This document shows, in pieces, positions 17,147 to 23,398 of a stretch of DNA of 33,554 nt (the first letter of the stretch is position 1; each line of letters opens with the position of its first letter). A program made the position numbers and the translations under genes. Origin of the DNA: Rugosibacter sp. (lineage in GTDB: Bacteria; Pseudomonadota; Gammaproteobacteria; Burkholderiales; Rhodocyclaceae); the NCBI GenBank assembly GCA_011620215.1, contig WOZP01000144.1, positions 1 to 33,554 on the forward strand. Reading direction: 5' to 3'. The notes under the pieces were generated by a model. That model saw nothing but the letters and a program-made list of their open reading frames with translations. It had not been told where the DNA came from and searched no databases.

Positions 17147-17833
17147 TCAGCTTTTGCCAAGGGAACCTGCAAGACGTTGCCGTTGTTCCGGCGTTACTGC
17201 GCCAAGCATTTGGTTAATAAATTTTTCCTGAATATCGTAAGCATGCACCGTGTCCTGATCGATGGAGGACACTCGGGTTAATAGTCCATCCGGAATCTTT
17301 CCGGTGAAGCCATAGCGCATTTCGATCAGTTTTTTCTGAATGCCACTCTGAACCACTTGATCACCGATGGTTATCCAGTAGGTTATCGGTTCACGACGTT
17401 GTCCAAGCTCGGTATCGACTCGCGTTACCAAAAGTGGTCCAAAAGGCAAAACAATCGTTGTAGCGCTCTTTTTTAATAACTGAAACCCTTGAGCTGGATA
17501 GCACACCTCGGGCCTATGTACCTGCGTCCCATCGCTTTGGTCTCCCCCGTAGGCTATCAAGAACATGATGCGATAGCCTTGGCTGTTCGAATACGTTCGA
17601 GACAAAGTCTGGTTGTATATTTTGTTGAGTAATTCTATTTGCTGGGGATTCGCCAAGATAGCCAAGCTCTGTGGCACTTCATGCCAATCACCAAAGCGCT
17701 GCGGAATCATCGCTTCCAAATTAATCGCCGGCTTTTGGTCGGCAATTTTTTGTGTAGGATGCAATACGACGGCCAAGACAGAAGCCACACACATCAGCGT
17801 CAAGAGCAGGATACTTTTGCGAATTACATTCAT
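17147..17833 (-). CDS. epsI: EpsI, exosortase-associated protein
   Basis: A 228-residue protein with an N-terminal membrane anchor (about 8-24) and a periplasmic EpsI domain. The family hallmark HRPEVCYPAQGF (H106-C111) is present, with the preceding MFLIAYGGDQSDGTQ. EpsI proteins are encoded with or fused to exosortases and are thought to act in the same EPS/sorting process; their biochemical role is not settled. The ATG overlaps the exosortase stop by 4 bp. The C-terminus is plain. Its pairing with exosortase B supports the XrtB-type assignment. Confidence 0.92.
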   Translation of the reverse strand: MNVIRKSILLLTLMCVASVLAVVLHPTQKIADQKPAINLEAMIPQRFGDWHEVPQSLAILANPQQIELLNKIYNQTLSRTYSNSQGYRIMFLIAYGGDQSDGTQVHRPEVCYPAQGFQLLKKSATTIVLPFGPLLVTRVDTELGQRREPITYWITIGDQVVQSGIQKKLIEMRYGFTGKIPDGLLTRVSSIDQDTVHAYDIQEKFINQMLGAVTPEQRQRLAGSLGKS

Positions 17834-18765
17834 GATCTCGCCGTCTCACCAGCGCCGACTTTTTGTCTTTGATGACGCCGGATGCGAATAATCACCTGCA
17901 ACAACGAATCCACACTAATGATCAAAAGCAAGGCGCTGATAAATAGCACCATGCCCGCAAAGCCATGCAAGAAGCCCTGCCCTGCTTCGTCGCCAAAATA
18001 GTAGGTGATCAGAGTCAAGGTAATTACGCGGATCACGTTGGCGGTAAATGAGATGGGTACGATACAAATCGCCAGCGCGGTATTGCGAAACCATGAGCTG
18101 TGCCGCACAGTGTTGAGATACAAAAGCCCCATAGCTTCCAACGTGAATAGGGTATGCAAACCAGCGCAGGCATCAGCCACAAGTAACTGGTATTGCCCGA
18201 TCTGAAGCATGACCCCCGTGCGAGAAATAGGATAGCCAGCGGCGAAAAGAATGACGTCGGCCATATAGGAAACCGCCATTTTCATTGGCAAGGTGAGCGA
18301 ATCGACAATCGGCCCTGGCAGCGGCACCATGAACAACATGAAGAAAAGCGGAAACCAGAGAACCATCAATGCCCGTCGACCGACAAGCAACAATACGATG
18401 GCGATCAGCAACCAGAGCAGAGAGCCGATCTCGAATATCAAAATACCTTGCGAACGTCCCAGGATATAGAGAAGCAGACCGATGATGAGTACAGGCCATC
18501 CCCAAGCTGTCGAGACTGAATCCGGCGCACGCTCTACTGCAGCTTTCATGACAGGCCACTGGCGATAGAGCAGCCACACTGAAACGGCTAAAACGATGGG
18601 ACCATGTCCTTGCTCAGGGGTGCTCCAGAGACCACGAAAGAGATCGACAAAGCTGGGCACATACATGGCCGCCAATCCGAGCACAACCAACCCCCATGCA
18701 AACATTGGCGGAAAATCGGCGTTCGTGACACGGCGATTCAATCCTGGCGGCTGCACAGAGGCCAT
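17830..18765 (-). CDS. xrtB: Exosortase B
   Basis: A 311-residue membrane protease/transpeptidase of about 8-9 helices that cleaves PEP-CTERM tails. The catalytic triad of the family is visible: Cys200 in LLVADACAGLHTLFTLEAMG, Arg246 in FTANVIRVITL and His267 in GFLHGFAG. The GLHTLFTLEA wording is that of the B type in betaproteobacterial EPS loci. Likely substrates are the five PEP-CTERM proteins at 25.6-30.3 kb. The last codons (KVGAGE) are encoded by a copy of the 26-bp dispersed repeat, antisense to the other copies. It starts 10 bases after epsG and overlaps epsI by 4 bp. Confidence 0.95.
   Translation of the reverse strand: MASVQPPGLNRRVTNADFPPMFAWGLVVLGLAAMYVPSFVDLFRGLWSTPEQGHGPIVLAVSVWLLYRQWPVMKAAVERAPDSVSTAWGWPVLIIGLLLYILGRSQGILIFEIGSLLWLLIAIVLLLVGRRALMVLWFPLFFMLFMVPLPGPIVDSLTLPMKMAVSYMADVILFAAGYPISRTGVMLQIGQYQLLVADACAGLHTLFTLEAMGLLYLNTVRHSSWFRNTALAICIVPISFTANVIRVITLTLITYYFGDEAGQGFLHGFAGMVLFISALLLIISVDSLLQVIIRIRRHQRQKVGAGETARS
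17839..17864 (-). repeat. Dispersed 26-bp repeat, copy inside the exosortase 3' end
   Basis: On the - strand it reads AAAAAGTCGGCGCTG then GTGAGACGGCG, matching the 30510 copy at 25 of 26 bases. It forms the coding sequence for the last residues of exosortase B (KVGAGETA), just before the ATGA junction to epsI. The other three copies are intergenic. Confidence 0.75.
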
Positions 18766-18775
18766 AGCGTAGCAG

Positions 18776-19675
18776 TCAGAACTCGTTCAGTACAGTGCCC
18801 ACCACCAGGACGCTGGCCTGGGTAAGCTCGTCAACCAAGCGACGCGTCGCACGTAACCGGGAGGTATTTTTGTGCGCAACAACCATTGCACCACCAGCAC
18901 GGGTTGCCAGTGTTTGCGCGTCCGCGTAATTTTCTCCCGCTGGGGTGTCGATGATAATGATGTCAAACTCACGACTTAACTCTTCCATGAGTTGTGAAAA
19001 AATCGGCCGGGAAATCAGTTCCTGTGGGTTCGGTGGTACAGCACCCGCAGGCAAAACCGAGAGATCAATGAGTGAAGGAATTCGCTCAATGGCACTCACT
19101 TCGCCGCGACCAGAAAGAATGGCCGAGAGACCGACACGATTTTCCAGACCAAATAGTTCGTGCTGACGGGGATTTCGCATATCAGCATCAATCAGCAGGG
19201 TGTGTTCTCCCAATTGTGAAAAAACCACTGCTAGATTAGCTGCGAGAAAACTGCGACCTTCACCTCTAACCGGGCTAACGATGGCAAGTGCCTTGCGCTC
19301 CAGCTCAGTGCTGAACCAGCGCAGCATGAGTTGGCTACGCAGGGCGCGTAACGCCTCTACTTGTGGCGAAAAGGGCTTGTAGGCGGCGATAATTTCCTCA
19401 CTGACCAAAGCCTCACCTGCCATGAGATAGGGGTAATCAAATTGACGTGAAAGTACCTGCTGGATATCGGCCTCACTCACCAAACCGAGCTTTACCGCAG
19501 CTTCACCAAAGCGAATGCCTTCTGCTTTCTGCAAACGCAAAATACGCTCAGCGCCTTCGAGCGTGAGTTTGCCTGCATCAATGAGTGTTGCCCCTATCGA
19601 ACGATCTTTATGCGTATCGTTTTCAGTATGACGTGGCTCGAAAGCCTTGAAGATGTTTTCGATATCTGTTTTCAT
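18776..19675 (-). CDS. epsG: EpsG, chain-length tyrosine kinase-like ATPase with MshEN-like N-terminal domain
   Basis: A 299-residue BY-kinase-type ATPase, partner of EpsF. The C-terminal part has a Walker A at 134-142 (SPVRGEGRS, Arg where most have Lys), Walker A' LLIDADMR (160-167) and Walker B IIIIDTPAG near 240. There is no Tyr-rich tail. The first 80 residues hold two 24-residue motifs of MshEN/GspE-N type: SIGATLIDAG... (26-49) and RFGEAAVKLG... (55-78), separated by exactly 5 residues. MshEN domains of this layout bind cyclic di-GMP in MshE. The RLG Arg is kept in the second motif (RFG) but is Ser in the first. It lies between epsF and xrtB with 1-10 base gaps. Confidence 0.92.
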   Translation of the reverse strand: MKTDIENIFKAFEPRHTENDTHKDRSIGATLIDAGKLTLEGAERILRLQKAEGIRFGEAAVKLGLVSEADIQQVLSRQFDYPYLMAGEALVSEEIIAAYKPFSPQVEALRALRSQLMLRWFSTELERKALAIVSPVRGEGRSFLAANLAVVFSQLGEHTLLIDADMRNPRQHELFGLENRVGLSAILSGRGEVSAIERIPSLIDLSVLPAGAVPPNPQELISRPIFSQLMEELSREFDIIIIDTPAGENYADAQTLATRAGGAMVVAHKNTSRLRATRRLVDELTQASVLVVGTVLNEF

Positions 19676-19676
19676 G

Positions 19677-21134
19677 TTAGCTCACCGATACCGCCTGTTT
19701 GCGCTTGAATGGCAAGGCTCGCAAAAACTTCTCCCATGTCTGTACACCTATCTGCATGGTTTCTTTTCTTGTTGGCCATTTGAATGGTGTCCTGAGTTTT
19801 TCAATCACGCCAAGAACAGGCAAGCCCAGCCCTTGGGTCAGATCATCAAGACCACGAATGCGTTGGTCAGCCAGCTCGAGTACCAATGCCCCACCAAGAC
19901 CCAACATTGCACCTATAAAAAATGAAACCAGCACGTTCAGAAAAATTTTCGGACTGGAATGCTTGAGTGGCTCAACAGCCGGATTCAGCAGGGCAATGTT
20001 AGTCTGGGTCGATTGGCTCTCCAGGTTAGATTGCGCCAGCCGTTGTGTGACCAATTCGTAAGTGCGCTGCGCGCTTTCCACTTCACGTTGCAAGACAGAC
20101 ATCTCATCGCGCTGTTGCTTTAACTCAAGTACTTTGGCCTTCTGTGCCGCCAGCGCAGCATTAATCTCCGATTCACGCTGGGCATTGACACGGTTAGACG
20201 TAGAGATACTGCCAACGATCTGTCTTGTCTCCGCTTCAATTTTTGAGCGTAGCGACTGGGCCTCGATCTCCATTTGTTGAATCTGTGGGTGATTTCGACC
20301 CAATTGGCTTCTGGTTTCATGCAACTTGGCTTCTAGCCGGGCGAGATCCCCCTTCAGGCTTTGTATGAGTCCGCTTTGTAACGCCTCGGGCATGCTGTCA
20401 GTACCACTGCGCGCCTGAAACTGACGGGATTGCGATTCGGACTTCAGTGCCTGAATTTCAGTTTTCTGAGCAGAGAGTTGGGTTAGGCGCGAGTTCTCGA
20501 TATCAAGGTGTTCTTCAGTCGCCACAATACCGTGCTCGCGTTGATAGGCAGAAAGCTTTTCTTGAGCCTTCTCTAAACTATCGCGGAGCTGTTTTGTACG
20601 ATCATCAAACCAGCTGGCATATTGGCGCGCCGGCTCGACCTTGAGTTCCAGGTTAGTGTCGATATAGGCTTGTGCAAATGCATTGGCAAGCACTGCAGCA
20701 AACTTGGGGTCTGCGGCAGAGTAATTGATCTGGATAACATTGCTTTCGCGCGACGGTTTGACATCAAGCTTCTTCTGGATGGCCTCAGCAAGCCAGACGT
20801 CAATCCTGCCCTTACCTTCGGTTGCTTCTTGCCATTGCTCGATGGCAGCCGCGCTCTCTACCATCTTGAGCATCTTGACTACTTTTAGTGCTACTTTTTG
20901 ACTATTGATAATATCGATTTGCGTTGCCATATAGCCGGGCATCATTTGCGCCGGAAGAGCAATGCCACCCATTGGGTCAGGGGTTTTCACGTCAACCAAT
21001 ACCGTCGCAGTAGAGGAATATTCTTTGGGTAAAAGCAGGCTGGCTACCAGAGTTATCGCCACGACGGCCAGTAAGGTATACAGCACAACCTTGTAGCGCG
21101 CCTTAAGAATCAGAAGAAATTGCAGAAGATTCAT
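19677..21134 (-). CDS. epsF: EpsF, Wzz/PCP-type chain-length determinant
   Basis: An inner-membrane co-polymerase of about 485 residues. The N-terminal helix (about 16-35, VVLYTLLAVVAITLVASLLL) is followed by the Wzz periplasmic segment (EYSSTATVLVDVKTPDP). A long coiled coil (about 180-390, with repeated Q/E/K heptads such as KAKVLELKQQRDEM) leads to a second helix near 410-430. A short cytosolic tail would contact EpsG. The track start 21137 is GTG; the adjacent ATG at 21134 is preferred because AAGG lies 7 bases upstream. Together with EpsG it would regulate Wzy chain length. Length and order match EpsF proteins of XrtB loci. Confidence 0.94.
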   Translation of the reverse strand: MNLLQFLLILKARYKVVLYTLLAVVAITLVASLLLPKEYSSTATVLVDVKTPDPMGGIALPAQMMPGYMATQIDIINSQKVALKVVKMLKMVESAAAIEQWQEATEGKGRIDVWLAEAIQKKLDVKPSRESNVIQINYSAADPKFAAVLANAFAQAYIDTNLELKVEPARQYASWFDDRTKQLRDSLEKAQEKLSAYQREHGIVATEEHLDIENSRLTQLSAQKTEIQALKSESQSRQFQARSGTDSMPEALQSGLIQSLKGDLARLEAKLHETRSQLGRNHPQIQQMEIEAQSLRSKIEAETRQIVGSISTSNRVNAQRESEINAALAAQKAKVLELKQQRDEMSVLQREVESAQRTYELVTQRLAQSNLESQSTQTNIALLNPAVEPLKHSSPKIFLNVLVSFFIGAMLGLGGALVLELADQRIRGLDDLTQGLGLPVLGVIEKLRTPFKWPTRKETMQIGVQTWEKFLRALPFKRKQAVSVS

Positions 21135-21149
21135 CACTGTACCTTAGGT

Positions 21150-21995
21150 TCAGAAGAGACTTTCGCGGACGTAGATCACATCATCCGCCTTGACCACATC
21201 ATCCATCGCTGGATTTAATTTTTCGACCTTGCCCTCCTTGTTGCGTCGATGCACGCGGATGCCGCGCTCCGTGCCGCGCAACGTTAAACCGCCGCCTTGC
21301 GCCAAGGCTTGCATCACCGTCATGTTGCTCTCGACACGATAAGCACCCGGGCGCTGTACCTCACCATAAACATAGAACATCGGCGCACGGTGAACATAAA
21401 TAATGTCGCCGTTTTGCACAGCGATGTTGCTGCTCATATCGCCACTTAGCGTCATTGCGGGGATGTCCACCTCGACATGGAAAGACTTGCCTTCACGCAT
21501 GCCAGTGATAACTGCAATGTCGGCAGCGCCCGGCATGATGCCACCGGCTAACGCCAAAACATCGGTAACGCGATTACTAGCCAGCTCCAGCGGATATTTA
21601 CCGGGACGATTGACCAGCCCCAGCACGGAAACCTGGGAACTACGATATTGCATCACGATGGCATTCACTTGCGGCTGGACGACAAAACCACCCTCCCGCA
21701 GCATGCGGGCTATAGTCTGTTCGGCAGACTGAATCGAAAGCCCGCCCACCGGCACCGTACCGACTAGAGGGAAGGTAATCGTGCCTGCTTCGGAGATACG
21801 CGTCTCAACGGTGAGATCCGGATTCTGGAACACGCTGACCCGAATAATGTCGCCAGCACCCAGCACGTACTCGCGCTGACTGTCAGCGGCAGGATTGGCA
21901 ACCCGGGCAACTTCAGCAGTCTCTGCAGCCTCGGCACCGAAGAATATAAAGAGAAACAGAAAAAGGGTGCAGGTCCGCGTAAAGAATGAACTCAT
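21150..21995 (-). CDS. epsE: EpsE, Wza-type polysaccharide export protein
   Basis: A 281-residue periplasmic or outer-membrane export protein. A signal peptide (LFLFLFIFFGAEA) comes first, without the lipobox Cys found in Wza. The Poly_export domain follows (YVLGAGDIIRVSVFQNPDL to TVPVGGLS). Two SLBB beta-grasp modules come next, one at SVLGLVNRPGKYPLEL and one at FYVYGEVQRPGAYRVE. The C-terminus is VKADDVIYVRESLF. It probably forms the periplasmic ring of the export channel, with the EpsL barrel as outer-membrane partner. It is followed by epsF with 15 bases between. The Shine-Dalgarno signal is weak, suggesting coupling to epsD. Confidence 0.93.
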   Translation of the reverse strand: MSSFFTRTCTLFLFLFIFFGAEAAETAEVARVANPAADSQREYVLGAGDIIRVSVFQNPDLTVETRISEAGTITFPLVGTVPVGGLSIQSAEQTIARMLREGGFVVQPQVNAIVMQYRSSQVSVLGLVNRPGKYPLELASNRVTDVLALAGGIMPGAADIAVITGMREGKSFHVEVDIPAMTLSGDMSSNIAVQNGDIIYVHRAPMFYVYGEVQRPGAYRVESNMTVMQALAQGGGLTLRGTERGIRVHRRNKEGKVEKLNPAMDDVVKADDVIYVRESLF

Positions 21996-22055
21996 GTTTT
22001 CATTTTCGAAGTATTGGTCATGCCGATAAAAAAACTAGGGGATGGCACATTACGA

Positions 22056-23033
22056 TTACTTGAGCCCTGAAATTCCCTTATCCATGTGAGCATCGTCGGC
22101 CTTGGTTGGCACTGATACCGTTTTTGTATCAGGATTTGCATGAGTTGCAGCCTTTGTTTTTTCGTCGGCCTTAGCCGTTGCAAAATCGCCCAAGTATTCG
22201 ATTTTGGCTTTTTCACGCAACTGCTTCATTTCCTTTTCAGCAGCTTCCGTACGTTTCTGATTACCGAGATACTGCTCAATAAATGCAGCGGATGATTTTT
22301 CGTCCATCGGCATACTGCGCGATGCAGCCAATTGCACTACCATCACGCCATCACGCCCGCCGATAACACCAATCTGACCATCTTTCATCTGGGAGAACTT
22401 CGGCAGCAACCCCAGTGGCAATTCCTCGGCAGCCTTGGTGCTTGTGTTAGCCGTAAAAGGAATTTTTTCTGCTTTCAGCCAGGCAGCAACATCCACCAAC
22501 GATTTGGCGCTGCTCATCTGCTGCTGCAACTTCGCTGAAAAATCAGGTTGAGCGGTCTGGATCACCAGCTGTTGAAACTGGTAAATACGACGCTCGCTGA
22601 AAAGCTCGGGATGTTTGCTATAGAAGTCCCTGGTTTCATCAGGAGTAGGCTTTGCCACGCGTGATAAAACAGTTTCGATATAAGCACGTGAAAGAATCTC
22701 TCGCCGGGCAGCTTCCAACGCCTGCACAACCCTGGGATCACGTTCGAGCTTGTTTTCTTTCGCTTGCTGCACCAGCAATTCCTGATCAACCAGCTTGTCA
22801 AGAATCTGCTTGCCTGCCACTTTAGCCTGCTCTGGCGGGATATTGCCCGCGCGCTCTAATACATTGTTGATCTGATGAACGGTAATTTCCTCTTTGTTAA
22901 CCTTGGCGGCAACCTGGGTAGCGGGTTTTTTTCCATCGTCGCTACTGCAACCAACAAGAACAGCGACAATCAGAAAAAGGATCAGGTTATTGCGGCACAT
23001 AAATGAAGACGAAGACGAAGAAGAAGCAGGCAT
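22056..23033 (-). CDS. epsD: EpsD, lipoprotein peptidyl-prolyl isomerase-like protein
   Basis: A SurA/PpiD-related parvulin-family protein found in XrtB loci. It is predicted to be a lipoprotein: hydrophobic LILFLIVAVLVGC with the lipobox Cys, then SSDDGKK. The SurA-N-like region (AAKVNKEEITVHQINNVLER) and a rotamase-like region (RRIYQFQQLVI to LPKFSQMKDGQIGVI) follow. The track start (23078) has no proper ribosome site. The ATG at 23033 has AAGGA 7 bases upstream and gives 325 residues with a serine-rich n-region (PASSSSSSSF). The ATG at 23000 (MCRNN) would also give a normal lipoprotein signal but lacks a ribosome site. It probably helps fold outer-membrane EPS components. It is first gene of the operon. 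Confidence 0.9.
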   Translation of the reverse strand: MPASSSSSSSFMCRNNLILFLIVAVLVGCSSDDGKKPATQVAAKVNKEEITVHQINNVLERAGNIPPEQAKVAGKQILDKLVDQELLVQQAKENKLERDPRVVQALEAARREILSRAYIETVLSRVAKPTPDETRDFYSKHPELFSERRIYQFQQLVIQTAQPDFSAKLQQQMSSAKSLVDVAAWLKAEKIPFTANTSTKAAEELPLGLLPKFSQMKDGQIGVIGGRDGVMVVQLAASRSMPMDEKSSAAFIEQYLGNQKRTEAAEKEMKQLREKAKIEYLGDFATAKADEKTKAATHANPDTKTVSVPTKADDAHMDKGISGLK

Positions 23034-23117
23034 TGAAAATTCCTTGGTATGCATCATGGAAGAAAGGGTGCCTAACATCTCCGCACCTGCGCTAACAGCG
23101 GGCTAAGTTACCAGCCC

Positions 23118-23147
23118 ATTATTACAACGCGATTACGCAACCAGCAA
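23118..23147 (-). promoter_or_regulatory. epsD: Candidate sigma70 promoter for the epsD operon
   Basis: On the - strand TTGCTG (23147-23142) and AATAAT (23123-23118) are separated by 18 bases, about 85 bases before the chosen epsD ATG and just after the 5'-nucleotidase terminator. The -35 is weak (3 of 6). This is a guess from position and partial consensus. Confidence 0.3.
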
Positions 23148-23181
23148 AATCTGCTTGCAGCGAAGCAGCTTGTAGATATAC

Positions 23182-23214
23182 AAAAAAACGGCGACAGCAT
23201 GAAGTGCCATCGCC
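23182..23214 (-). terminator. Intrinsic terminator after the 5'-nucleotidase gene
   Basis: On the - strand GGCGATGGCA, a 5-base loop and TGCTGTCGCC (two G-U pairs) are followed by a 7-T run. It lies about 185 bases past the nucleotidase stop, with the hairpin repeat at 23242-23324 in between. It separates the nucleotidase transcript from the epsD operon. Confidence 0.75.
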
Positions 23215-23241
23215 CAAATGAGGGGGAAGATCGAGTCTTGT

Positions 23242-23324
23242 GATTCCAGCAAAAGCTGAAATCCAGAAGGAAACCATGCAGCCCTGGATCCCGGATCTCG
23301 CTAGCGTAGCGGGCGAGATCCGGG
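23242..23324. repeat. Intergenic hairpin-rich repeat unit
   Basis: Nested inverted repeats: CCAGC/GCTGA around AAAA at 23242-23262, ATCCAG (about 23261) with CTGGAT (about 23284), and CCCGGATCTCGC/GCGAGATCCGGG at 23290-23301 and 23313-23324. The wording resembles short non-coding repeats that are scattered in many proteobacterial genomes. The 85-residue ORF over it is not believable as a gene. Confidence 0.55.
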
Positions 23325-23398
23325 GGTAACTTCTTTCGCCAGGGCAACAAGTCGATTGTCAACAAACGACCGGGGATTGCCCACCGATTATTTAAAAA

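Noticed and set aside
23108-23365. 85-residue ORF on the - strand upstream of epsD
   Set aside because: It covers the terminator and hairpin repeat, has no ribosome site and no family resemblance.
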